Assembly: GCA_001516765.1 (NCBI GenBank)
Contig: LOCH01000019.1
Coordinates: 8,055 to 13,348, forward strand
Origin: Vulcanisaeta sp. MG_3
GTDB lineage: Archaea; Thermoproteota; Thermoprotei; Thermoproteales; Thermocladiaceae
Reading direction: 5' to 3'
DNA length: 5,294 nt
Positions 1-4,927 of this stretch are shown one piece after another. Below the pieces are notes generated by a model that worked only from the letters and a program-made list of their open reading frames with translations, was not told the origin of the DNA and ran no database searches. Each line of letters begins with the position of its first letter. Positions within the stretch are counted from its first letter, which is position 1. The position numbers were made by a program, and so were the translations under genes.

Positions 1-276
1 AGGGGCTACAGGGTTGTTGGTGATTTAATAAGCCACGACTTAATAATGAGACACATAAGGAGAAGTGTCAAGCAGTGCATCAACGGTTTAAGTGACGTTA
101 GTATCCATTATTACCCAGTAATAATTAATGATATCCGCGTTATCGGTGATTCCTTCAACGAGATGGTTAGGGCTGCAGAATTGGGTGTTGCTGATTGGAA
201 GAAGCATTTCGCAACATTAATAGTCCTACCCATCCTAACAATGATCGTCTTAGGCATAATCTTTGGGATTCTCTAA
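1..276 (+). CDS. C-terminal part of an unrecognised protein with a C-terminal membrane anchor
   Basis: The frame is open from the first base of the window to a TAA at 274-276, giving 91 residues, so the gene probably begins outside the window. An ATG at 46 could be a start instead: a TATA-like TGATTTAATA lies at 21-30, but only about 19 bases before it, which is short for an archaeal promoter. The last 22 or so residues (about 70-91) are strongly hydrophobic, follow a Trp-Lys-Lys-His stretch, and end the protein, so it looks like a tail-anchored membrane protein with its N-terminal part in the cytoplasm. The preceding 70 residues are mixed, with no motif I recognise. I cannot assign a family or function. 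The next gene has its own promoter-like box just after this stop, so co-transcription is not implied. Confidence 0.6.
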   Translation, partial: RGYRVVGDLISHDLIMRHIRRSVKQCINGLSDVSIHYYPVIINDIRVIGDSFNEMVRAAELGVADWKKHFATLIVLPILTMIVLGIIFGIL

Positions 277-290
277 CTTAATAAGTACAA

Positions 291-301
291 AAGGTTTAAT
301 A
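291..301 (+). promoter_or_regulatory. TATA-like promoter box for the DUF2153-like gene
   Basis: The sequence AAGGTTTAATA has a purine-rich lead (BRE-like) followed by TTTAATA, centred near 297. It would place transcription start near 320-324, downstream of the ATG at 263 and just before the ATG at 335. This supports the shorter protein start. The call rests on position and composition only. Confidence 0.45.
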
Positions 302-334
302 GAGAGATCAACGAAGTACTTGTTAGGGAAGGGT

Positions 335-802
335 ATGGGATCCGAGGATTTGAAAAGACAGGCCATAAGGGCTCACATAGTTGGTCTAATAACTAGGCTG
401 GAGAATTGGGTCAAGGACCAGAGAAAGTTCATGGATGAGCTTCAGAAATACGGTGATTACATAACAAGCCAGGATAGGCTCTCGCTACTACTATCTGCCC
501 AAGCCATGCTATACTACATAGAGAGGACATTAAAGGACTTCGAGTCCTGGCTCAACAACCCAATGATAACATCGATAATGCCGGAGGACATGCTGAAGGA
601 GCTTGAGGAGAGGCTTAGGGACATAGCGATAGAATTCGTTAAGTTAGACATAGACCACACGAGCAAGTACGTCGACATACTGAAGAAGATGGAGAGTGAG
701 AATGAGATACCGGACATACTGAAGCTATACATAGAGCAGAGAGGGGTTGTGCAGCAGAGAGGGCAGCAGGGCGAGCAGGGCGAGGTACCTAGGTTTATGT
801 AA
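335..802 (+). CDS. Small helical archaeal protein resembling DUF2153
   Basis: The frame encodes 155 residues from the ATG at 335. A longer start at 263 would overlap the previous gene by 14 bases and would lie upstream of the TATA-like box at 291-301, so I prefer 335; a TTG at 320 is also possible. The protein looks almost entirely alpha-helical and charged, with no signal peptide or membrane segment. Segments such as LENWVKDQ (residues 22-29), the Tyr-Ile-Glu-Arg-Thr-Leu-Lys-Asp-Phe-Glu-Ser-Trp stretch (about 60-71), MPEDML (81-86) and KLDIDHTS (102-109) resemble, from memory, the crenarchaeal family DUF2153, which has no known function. The C-terminal 20 residues are rich in Gln, Gly, Glu and Arg and are probably disordered. 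The gene converges with the BlaI-like gene 27 bases downstream. Family assignment is moderate; function is unknown. Confidence 0.7.
   Translation: MGSEDLKRQAIRAHIVGLITRLENWVKDQRKFMDELQKYGDYITSQDRLSLLLSAQAMLYYIERTLKDFESWLNNPMITSIMPEDMLKELEERLRDIAIEFVKLDIDHTSKYVDILKKMESENEIPDILKLYIEQRGVVQQRGQQGEQGEVPRFM
766..783 (+). repeat. Two tandem copies of a 9-base repeat in the gene's 3' end
   Basis: GCAGGGCGA occurs twice back to back in the coding region, within a longer run of related CAG/GGG triplets starting near 751. It encodes the repeated Gln-Gly-Glu units of the disordered-looking tail of the DUF2153-like protein. Length variation between strains would be expected if it arose by replication slippage; that is inference. 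Confidence 0.6.
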
Positions 803-805
803 TTC

Positions 806-821
806 ATTATTAAAAATAAAT
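806..821 (-). terminator. T-rich terminator candidate for the BlaI-like gene
   Basis: On the minus strand this stretch, just past the repressor stop codon, reads as a T-rich run (plus-strand ATTATTAAAAATAAAT), which is the usual form of archaeal intrinsic terminator. On the plus strand the short CTCTTATTTT at 827-836 could serve the convergent gene. There is no hairpin, and the call rests on composition and position. Confidence 0.35.
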
Positions 822-829
822 TACCGCTC

Positions 830-1198
830 TTATTTTGCGCCAATCTCATTTAGGTAATCCCTTATTATCTTTATGGCATCCTTACCGAACATTTTAACTA
901 TCAAATCCACATGCTCCCTAATAATCTCACTCTTAACATCATAAGGAATCGCCAACTCATAGACATACTGCCTAATGTTGTTAATCACCTTCTCACGCTT
1001 GTTAATGAACCCCCTTGTGTACAACCTACTGAGTACGGTAAGCACGGTTGTGTAGGCGGTCTTCCTACCCCTCCTCGTCAACTCCTCCCAAATAGCCATC
1101 GCCGTAGCCTCCCCAAGCTCATTGAGAATACCAATTACCTCAGCCTCGAGTGGTCCAATCATCAACAAAAGCCTCTTCTTACGCTCATTTTGCTCCAT
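830..1198 (-). CDS. BlaI/MecI/CopY-family winged-helix transcriptional repressor
   Basis: The 122-residue product matches the BlaI/MecI/CopY fold in order and length. Residues 15-45 hold the typical Gly-Pro-Leu-Glu-Ala-Glu-Val opening, then a Leu-Gly-Glu-Ala-Thr turn and IWEEL. The recognition helix AYTTVLTVLSRLYTRG (48-63), with its conserved Tyr-Thr-Thr-Val-Leu-Thr-Xaa-Leu core, is followed by a wing with Lys and Arg (66-76). The C-terminal helices (about 88-117) are the expected dimerisation part. Bacterial members bind TACA/TGTA dyads and are released by cleavage triggered by BlaR1/MecR1. No such sensor protease is encoded here, so the archaeal member probably responds to something else. 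The ATG at 1198 lies about 26 bases from a TATA box, so the transcript is probably leaderless. Imperfect dyads near the start suggest autoregulation. The target genes are not known. Confidence 0.88.
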   Translation of the reverse strand: MEQNERKKRLLLMIGPLEAEVIGILNELGEATAMAIWEELTRRGRKTAYTTVLTVLSRLYTRGFINKREKVINNIRQYVYELAIPYDVKSEIIREHVDLIVKMFGKDAIKIIRDYLNEIGAK

Positions 1199-1218
1199 TA
1201 CATGGAACTACACGCGTA
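1194..1218. promoter_or_regulatory. Candidate operator dyads of the BlaI-like gene
   Basis: Two dyads lie between the TATA box and the first codon. TCCATTACATGGA (1194-1206) has perfect 5-base arms and overlaps the start codon. TACACGCGTA (1209-1218) has TAC/GTA ends around a central ACGCGT palindrome and loosely resembles the TACA/TGTA sites bound by bacterial BlaI/MecI. A repressor here would block transcription start or elongation. Both dyads are short, so chance is possible. Confidence 0.3.
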
Positions 1219-1230
1219 ATTTTATAAACC
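1219..1230 (-). promoter_or_regulatory. TATA-box promoter of the BlaI-like gene
   Basis: Read on the minus strand the site is GGTTTATAAAAT, a strong archaeal TATA box (TTTATAAA at 1221-1228). Its centre is about 26 bases from the ATG at 1198, the spacing of a leaderless archaeal transcript. Confidence 0.7.
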
Positions 1231-1250
1231 TAACACTCAGTCACATGAAC

Positions 1251-1270
1251 CTTAGAAAAACCAAAGAAAC
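1251..1270 (-). terminator. T-rich stretch, possible terminator of the Trm5-like gene
   Basis: On the minus strand this stretch is rich in T, with runs of three and five T (plus-strand runs of A). It lies about 140 bases past the Trm5-like stop and just upstream of the repressor promoter, so it could end transcription from the upstream gene. The distance is long and the evidence is composition only. The rest of the gap, 1271-1412, shows no gene or clear signal on either strand. Confidence 0.2.
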
Positions 1271-1412
1271 AATTACTAACACCTTGCAGAACTTATTGTC
1301 CTATTAAATCTTCTACACTAATAATGAACCTTTAATTACGGGCATTATTGAATAAAGACCTTCATGGGCTGCGTAGTTGTTTGTGGGATTTATCAACCTG
1401 AGGCAATAAGGG

Positions 1413-2270
1413 TTATACAGAATTAGTAACCCTGATATCTAAGCGAACTTTAAAGATGTGTGGTGCATAATCCCTAACTATCCTCCTATTAATAACAAGG
1501 CAGTTAAGTCCTAATTCATGGCAGTACTTCTCAACGAGATCCCCTGCCTCACCGAATGGATCCTCCTCAGTACCTAGGTGGTAGAAATGAACAAAACCGC
1601 CGTTCTTAACGCACGTTAGGGATTGCTTAAGGAATTTGTGCGCACCCAATGGCAGAGTCAGCAAAACCCTATCCACATTGTGAAAAAGTCCCATTAAGTT
1701 AGCCGCATCCCCAAGGAGTGGCAATACCTTACCCTCAAGCTTATTCAACTTAATATTACTGAGCATGTAATTGTAGGCGTACTCATTAAGCTCAATGGCT
1801 ATCACCAACCTAGCCAATGGCTGCCTCTTCAGGATCGCCACTGCGTAGGGTCCAACACCCGCGAATGGGTATAGAATAACCTCGCCAGGCATTACCTGCC
1901 TCGCGATATCCTCCCTATCACCCTGATCCCTAGGCGAGAAGTAAGCCTTCGTTGGGTCAACACGGATCAGGTAGCCATCCTCCTTATGAACAACCTCAGT
2001 GGGCCCAGGAATAAGCACCTCGTATTTATAGAGCCTAAACTCGCCCTCTCTAGCACCAACCCTCCTAAGCACAGCCCTAACATGCCTATTCAACTTCATT
2101 ATAGCCTCACCAATTACCACCTTATAATCCTCAAGCTCCGGCGGTATCTCGACGATGGCCACCGCGCCGGACCTGGAGCCAACTACGTCGAAGCTCCTGG
2201 GTATTTTATCCCAGAGCTCCTTAGGCACGAGCGCCTTAACGAAATCCTTCAGCGTTGGCACAATACCCAT
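1413..2270 (-). CDS. Trm5-family tRNA (guanine-37) methyltransferase-like protein lacking domain D1
   Basis: The family transfers a methyl group from S-adenosylmethionine to N1 of guanosine 37 beside the tRNA anticodon; some archaeal members also act in wyosine synthesis. From the ATG at 2270 the product has 285 residues. FDVVG (27-31) and GEFR (76-79) belong to the D2 domain. DPTKAYFSPRD (105-115) leads into a Rossmann methyltransferase domain with FAGVGPYAV (136-144) as SAM-binding motif I, an acidic residue ending beta-2 at Glu160, and TLP (205-207). Full Trm5b is about 330-340 residues; here the tRNA-elbow-binding D1 domain appears absent. Two catalytic positions differ: Asp118 where Trm5 usually has Glu, and TLP for the usual NLP. 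It could be a crenarchaeal Trm5 subtype or a paralog with another role in wyosine synthesis. A TTG six bases further upstream is a weaker start. The gene diverges from atpB. Confidence 0.8.
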   Translation of the reverse strand: MGIVPTLKDFVKALVPKELWDKIPRSFDVVGSRSGAVAIVEIPPELEDYKVVIGEAIMKLNRHVRAVLRRVGAREGEFRLYKYEVLIPGPTEVVHKEDGYLIRVDPTKAYFSPRDQGDREDIARQVMPGEVILYPFAGVGPYAVAILKRQPLARLVIAIELNEYAYNYMLSNIKLNKLEGKVLPLLGDAANLMGLFHNVDRVLLTLPLGAHKFLKQSLTCVKNGGFVHFYHLGTEEDPFGEAGDLVEKYCHELGLNCLVINRRIVRDYAPHIFKVRLDIRVTNSV

Positions 2271-2286
2271 AATCAAGGACCTGCTG

Positions 2287-2298
2287 GGTTTTAAAGCC
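2287..2298 (-). promoter_or_regulatory. TATA-like promoter box of the Trm5-like gene
   Basis: On the minus strand the site reads GGCTTTAAAACC, centred near 2292. It lies about 22 bases before the ATG at 2270 and 31 before a GTG at 2261. That is consistent with a leaderless or nearly leaderless transcript and argues against the TTG at 2276. Confidence 0.5.
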
Positions 2299-2323
2299 AG
2301 TCTTCGTCGTTAACCACATGGAA

Positions 2324-2337
2324 TAAAAATTAATAAG
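2324..2337 (+). promoter_or_regulatory. TATA-like promoter box of atpB
   Basis: The AT-rich TAAAAATTAATAAG lies about 24-37 bases before the atpB ATG at 2361, where an archaeal TATA box is expected. The bases immediately before the ATG are pyrimidine-rich (CCTTCCTCCA) with no Shine-Dalgarno sequence, which supports leaderless translation. The site faces the Trm5-like promoter in a 90-base divergent region. Confidence 0.5.
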
Positions 2338-2360
2338 CACTTGTAAAACGCCTTCCTCCA

Positions 2361-3791
2361 ATGAGCAAATTAATAGAATCGATGCCTGGCATTGTATCGT
2401 ATAGTACGGTTAGGGAGGTTAAAGGACCATTAATAGTCATCGAGAGAACAAAGGGGGTTGCTTATAACGAGATTGGCGAGGTCGTCGGACCCGACGGAAC
2501 GCCAAGGATGGTTCAGGTGGTTGAGGTAGGCAGTGATTATGCCGTGGCTCAAGTATTAACGGGTACACTAGGCTTACCTGCCAAGGGTAGTACCGTGAAG
2601 TTCTACGGAAGGACGCTCAGGATACCAGTTAGTGAGGATTTATTGGGCAGGGTACTCGACGGTAAGGGACAGCCTAGGGATGCCATGCCTTTACCACCGG
2701 CTGAGGAGTACCTGGACATAAACGGTGAACCACTCAACCCATACGCCAGGGAGTACCCGGAGGAGCCTATCGAGACAGGCGTCAGCGTGATCGACGGTCT
2801 CAACACAATGGTTAGGGGACAGAAGCTACCAATATTCAGCGGGACGGGACTCCCACACAACATGCTAGCCGCCCAGGTGGCTAGGCAAGCAACCGTTAGA
2901 GGTCACGAGGAGGAATTCGCAATAATCTTTGCGGCGATGGGTTTGAAATCCGAGGAGGCGCTATTCTTCCTCAATGAGTTCAGGAGGACTGGTGCATTAA
3001 GGAGGTTGGTCATGGTCCTTAACCTAGCAAGTGACCCAATCGCAGAGAGAATCCTAACACCAAGGACAGCCCTAACAATAGCCGAATACCTAGCCTGGTA
3101 TAGGGATTACCACGTATTAGTAATCCTAACGGATATGACGAACTACGCCGAAGCCCTTAGGGAACTATCATCATCAAAAGGCGAGCTACCAGGTAGGCGT
3201 GGTTATCCAGGTTATATGTACACGGATTTCGCGACGATATACGAAAGGACTGGTAGGGCGAAGGGTAAGAGGGGCAGCATAACGCAATTCCCAATACTTA
3301 CAATGCCGCACGACGATATCACACACCCAATACCAGACCTGACTGGTTACATAACCGAGGGCCAGCTAGTCCTAAGCAGGACATTGTGGGGCAAGGGCAT
3401 ATACCCACCGTTTGACGTAATAATGAGCCTATCAAGGTTGATGAAAGACGCCGTAGGTGAGGGCAAGACAAGGGACGACCACAAGTACGTAGCTAACCAA
3501 CTAATCGCAGCCTACTCAAGGGCGCTAGACGTCAGAAACCTGGCACTACTCGTCGGCGAGACGAACCTGAGTTGGCGTGAGAGGAGGTACCTAAGGTTCG
3601 CAGACCAATTCGAACGTAAATTCATCGCCCAAGGTTACTACGAGAGAAGGACCTTTGAGCAGACACTTGATATTGCTTGGGATGTTATTAGTGTATTACC
3701 TGAGGACGAACTCACGAACGTACCACCAGACATATCCAAGAGGTACTATAGACGCTCGATCTTCGAATCCATAAAGGACGTTGGTGCGTAA
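2361..3791 (+). CDS. atpB: A-type (V/A-type) ATP synthase subunit B
   Basis: This is the non-catalytic B subunit of the archaeal A1Ao ATP synthase; it alternates with the catalytic A subunit in the A3B3 head on the cytoplasmic side of the membrane. The 476-residue length is usual. Residues 10-90 form the N-terminal beta-barrel. The nucleotide-binding domain follows, and its P-loop position is the degenerate SGTGLPHN (160-167), which marks subunit B and separates it from subunit [12 protein letters not shown] (193-203), [11 protein letters not shown] (258-268), the [18 protein letters not shown] segment (318-335) and the ATPase alpha/beta signature [12 protein letters not shown] (349-360) are all present. 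A helical C-terminal domain completes it. No other ATPase subunit gene flanks it in the window, although in many archaea atpA and atpD are neighbours. It has its own promoter-like box. Its codons favour C or A in third position, as expected of a highly expressed gene here. Confidence 0.98.
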   Translation: MSKLIESMPGIVSYSTVREVKGPLIVIERTKGVAYNEIGEVVGPDGTPRMVQVVEVGSDYAVAQVLTGTLGLPAKGSTVKFYGRTLRIPVSEDLLGRVLDGKGQPRDAMPLPPAEEYLDINGEPLNPYAREYPEEPIETGVSVIDGLNTMVRGQKLPIFSGTGLPHNMLAAQVARQATVRGHEEEFAIIFAAMGLKSEEALFFLNEFRRTGALRRLVMVLNLASDPIAERILTPRTALTIAEYLAWYRDYHVLVILTDMTNYAEALRELSSSKGELPGRRGYPGYMYTDFATIYERTGRAKGKRGSITQFPILTMPHDDITHPIPDLTGYITEGQLVLSRTLWGKGIYPPFDVIMSLSRLMKDAVGEGKTRDDHKYVANQLIAAYSRALDVRNLALLVGETNLSWRERRYLRFADQFERKFIAQGYYERRTFEQTLDIAWDVISVLPEDELTNVPPDISKRYYRRSIFESIKDVGA

Positions 3792-3800
3792 AATCTGCAA

Positions 3801-3811
3801 TTAGTATTTTG
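3801..3811 (+). terminator. Short T-rich terminator candidate after atpB
   Basis: TTAGTATTTTG begins 10 bases past the atpB stop. A short T-rich run is the common form of archaeal terminator. The signal is weak, and the 107-base gap to the next gene otherwise holds that gene's promoter. Confidence 0.25.
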
Positions 3812-3864
3812 TAAATAGTGTTAAGGGTCTCGTTCGTTGATATTTACAGAGTTCACGGGAGACA

Positions 3865-3877
3865 ATCTTAATAAATT
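3865..3877 (+). promoter_or_regulatory. TATA-box promoter of the ribbon-helix-helix gene
   Basis: ATCTTAATAAATT is centred about 27 bases before the ATG at 3899, the spacing expected for a leaderless archaeal transcript. No Shine-Dalgarno sequence precedes the ATG. Confidence 0.6.
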
Positions 3878-3878
3878 C

Positions 3879-3895
3879 TGTACAATAACTGATCA
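3879..3895. promoter_or_regulatory. Paired 6-base palindromes, candidate RHH operator
   Basis: TGTACA (3879-3884) and TGATCA (3890-3895) are perfect palindromes sharing the form TGNNCA, with starts 11 bases apart, about one helical turn. They lie between the TATA box and the start codon. Ribbon-helix-helix dimers often bind tandem short palindromes cooperatively, so autorepression is plausible. This is inference from position and symmetry. Confidence 0.35.
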
Positions 3896-3898
3896 CTT

Positions 3899-4111
3899 AT
3901 GCCTAAGACCAAGGCGAAGGAAAAGATGGTGCTGATAAGTGTGCACATACCGAAGCAGATGTTGGAGGAGCTTGATGAGTTCGTGAAGCAGGGCATATTC
4001 CCAAGCAGGAGTGAGGCGATACGTATCGCTATAAGGGACCTGCTCTATAGGGAGAATTCGAGGAGCAAGACCCAGAATGTGGAGGATTTAATATTATTAC
4101 CGGGAAGGTGA
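3899..4111 (+). CDS. Ribbon-helix-helix (CopG/Arc/MetJ-type) DNA-binding protein
   Basis: The 70-residue protein shows the full ribbon-helix-helix pattern. A basic N-terminal tail (1-9) leads to a beta strand, VLISVHIP (11-18), that pairs in the dimer and reads the major groove. Helix 1 is QMLEELDEFVKQG (20-32), the turn is IFPSRSEAI (33-41) with the conserved Ser-Arg-Ser-Glu-Ala, and helix 2 runs about 38-50. The last 20 residues are polar with no metal-binding or ligand domain, so it is not a NikR. Such small proteins act as repressors or as antitoxins of toxin-antitoxin pairs; no toxin gene lies next to it here, which favours a stand-alone regulator. The neighbouring gene on the same strand is ubiX, after a 149-base gap rich in inverted repeats. 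Targets are unknown, though autoregulation is likely. Confidence 0.9.
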   Translation: MPKTKAKEKMVLISVHIPKQMLEELDEFVKQGIFPSRSEAIRIAIRDLLYRENSRSKTQNVEDLILLPGR

Positions 4112-4122
4112 GGTTTAAAAAG
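4112..4122 (+). promoter_or_regulatory. Orphan TATA-like box after the RHH gene
   Basis: GGTTTAAAAAG directly follows the RHH stop codon and has the form of an archaeal TATA box. Transcription would start near 4140, yet no credible coding frame or C/D-box RNA is visible downstream before the ubiX promoter. It may be fortuitous, or may drive a longer ubiX leader or a small RNA. Confidence 0.2.
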
Positions 4123-4155
4123 GAAGGTGGTGACTTGCCACGATAAAAATATCAG

Positions 4156-4171
4156 AATTGAATTATCAATT
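4156..4171. repeat. Perfect inverted repeat in the RHH-ubiX gap
   Basis: AATTGA and TCAATT form perfect 6-base arms around an ATTA spacer. A second smaller dyad, GATA-AAAA-TATC, lies just before it at 4142-4153. Such symmetry suits a dimeric regulator, although short dyads arise often in AT-rich DNA. Confidence 0.45.
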
Positions 4172-4181
4172 ACTTCTTTTA
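4171..4181 (+). terminator. T-rich terminator candidate after the RHH gene
   Basis: TACTTCTTTTA follows the perfect inverted repeat at 4156-4171 directly. A T-rich run after a possible stem could end transcription from the RHH gene before the ubiX promoter. The stem is AT-only apart from one G-C pair, so the hairpin would be weak at high temperature; the T-run itself is the better evidence. Confidence 0.3.
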
Positions 4182-4197
4182 AAATAATTCTATATAA

Positions 4198-4216
4198 GCG
4201 CATATATTATATACGC
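4198..4216. promoter_or_regulatory. 19-base near-perfect dyad upstream of the ubiX promoter
   Basis: GCGCATATATTATATACGC is an inverted repeat with 9-base arms matching at 8 of 9 positions around one central base. It is flanked by GC-containing ends in an AT-rich region. It ends about 15 bases before the ubiX TATA-like box, so a bound dimer would touch the BRE/TATA side of the promoter, as an activator or a repressor. Confidence 0.45.
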
Positions 4217-4229
4217 AACGCATAGGCAA

Positions 4230-4240
4230 TATTATTTAAG
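4230..4240 (+). promoter_or_regulatory. TATA-like promoter box of ubiX
   Basis: TATTATTTAAG is centred about 26 bases before the GTG at 4261, which fits leaderless transcription starting at the GTG. No Shine-Dalgarno sequence precedes the start. Confidence 0.5.
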
Positions 4241-4260
4241 GGTTAATCTCAATTAATTAC

Positions 4261-4827
4261 GTGAGGAAAATTATTGCGGGTATAACTGGAGCTAGTGGTG
4301 TGGTGTATGGCGTGCGTTTTCTAGAGGTTATTAAGCGGTACGCCAGTGATGCTGAGGTTCACCTAATAATTAGTAATGCCGCGGTTAAGGTGTTGAGGCA
4401 TGAGTTAGGTCTTGATAGGGACTACGTGGTTAGGCTTGCGGATAGGGTTTATGGCGAGGACGAGTTGGATGCACCGATTGCGAGTGGCTCGTTTAAGCAT
4501 GATGGTATGGTGATAATACCCTGCTCCATGAAGACCCTCGCCTCCATAGCCCATGGTATTGCGGATAACCTAATCACGAGGGCTGCTGATGTGGCTTTGA
4601 AGGAGAGGAGGAGGTTAATCCTAGTAATTAGGGAGACGCCGCTTAATTTGGTGCATATTAAGAATATGGAGTTGGCTACGTTGGCTGGTGCCATTGTCAT
4701 GCCTGCCGCGCCGGCTTTTTACCATAGGCCTAGGAGTGTTGATGATTTGGTGAATTTCATCGTTGGTAGGGTGTTGGATTTGTTGGGTATTGAGAATGAT
4801 CTGTACAGGAGGTGGGGACAGGCATGA
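4261..4827 (+). CDS. ubiX: Flavin prenyltransferase UbiX
   Basis: UbiX joins a dimethylallyl unit to FMN to make prenylated FMN, the cofactor of UbiD-type decarboxylases. In archaea these include the anhydromevalonate phosphate decarboxylase of the modified mevalonate (isoprenoid) pathway, a plausible use here. The 188-residue length matches E. coli UbiX. The GTG start is supported because GITGASG (7-13) follows at the usual distance. Then come SGSF (75-78), IPCSMKTLA (86-94), the LITRAADVALKERR helix (104-117), RETPL (124-128) and PAFYHRP (151-157). Arg107, Lys114, Glu125, Tyr154, Arg170 and Trp185 appear to match active-site residues of Pseudomonas UbiX with a constant offset (recalled numbering), so the enzyme looks intact. 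No ubiD is in view. Third codon positions favour T and G, unlike atpB. Confidence 0.96.
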   Translation: MRKIIAGITGASGVVYGVRFLEVIKRYASDAEVHLIISNAAVKVLRHELGLDRDYVVRLADRVYGEDELDAPIASGSFKHDGMVIIPCSMKTLASIAHGIADNLITRAADVALKERRRLILVIRETPLNLVHIKNMELATLAGAIVMPAAPAFYHRPRSVDDLVNFIVGRVLDLLGIENDLYRRWGQA

Positions 4828-4871
4828 CGTGAGGAGTGTCCTTTTCAAGATCCCAATAATGCGATTCTACT

Positions 4872-4886
4872 GCCTTGGGTTAAGGC
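4872..4886. repeat. Inverted repeat between ubiX and the thiolase gene
   Basis: GCCTT and AAGGC form perfect 5-base arms around GGGTT. The repeat ends 7 bases before the TATA-like box of the next gene. It could be an operator or part of a ubiX transcript end, but no T-run follows it closely, so a hairpin terminator is unlikely. Confidence 0.3.
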
Positions 4887-4891
4887 GATGC

Positions 4892-4902
4892 GGTTTTAAA
4901 GG
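4892..4902 (+). promoter_or_regulatory. TATA-like promoter box of the TtuA-like gene
   Basis: GGTTTTAAAGG is centred about 31 bases before the ATG at 4928, giving a predicted leader of only a few bases. A GGTGAG at 4908-4913 resembles a Shine-Dalgarno sequence but lies too far from the ATG and probably upstream of the transcript start. Confidence 0.55.
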
Positions 4903-4927
4903 AGTTTGGTGAGTTGCTTGTTGGTTC

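Noticed and set aside
514..849. Minus-strand open frame rich in Ser and Met opposite the DUF2153-like gene
   Set aside because: The low-complexity Ser/Met/Leu composition is typical of reading the antisense of a charged helical gene, and the convergent BlaI-like gene ends in the same place.
911..1219. Plus-strand open frame of 102 residues
   Set aside because: It is antisense to the BlaI-like gene, shows no recognisable motif, and lacks a promoter; the minus-strand frame is clearly real.
1199..1412. Possible small gene or RNA in the gap between the two minus-strand genes
   Set aside because: Neither strand shows a coding frame with a plausible start and promoter, and no tRNA or C/D-box pattern was found.
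1986..2294. Plus-strand open frame of 102 residues opposite the Trm5-like gene
   Set aside because: It is a shadow of the conserved methyltransferase frame and has no family features.
4126..4141. Possible hairpin GTGG-TGACTTG-CCAC
   Set aside because: The stem is only 4 pairs with a 7-base loop and no T-run follows directly, so it is not convincing as a terminator or RNA element.
4124..4155. Possible C/D-box small RNA (GTGGTGA as C box)
   Set aside because: The C box has a mismatch and no D box (CTGA) follows on the same strand at a suitable distance.
3899..4260. Toxin-antitoxin module with the RHH protein as antitoxin
   Set aside because: No toxin-sized frame follows or precedes the RHH gene; the downstream gene is ubiX after 149 bases.
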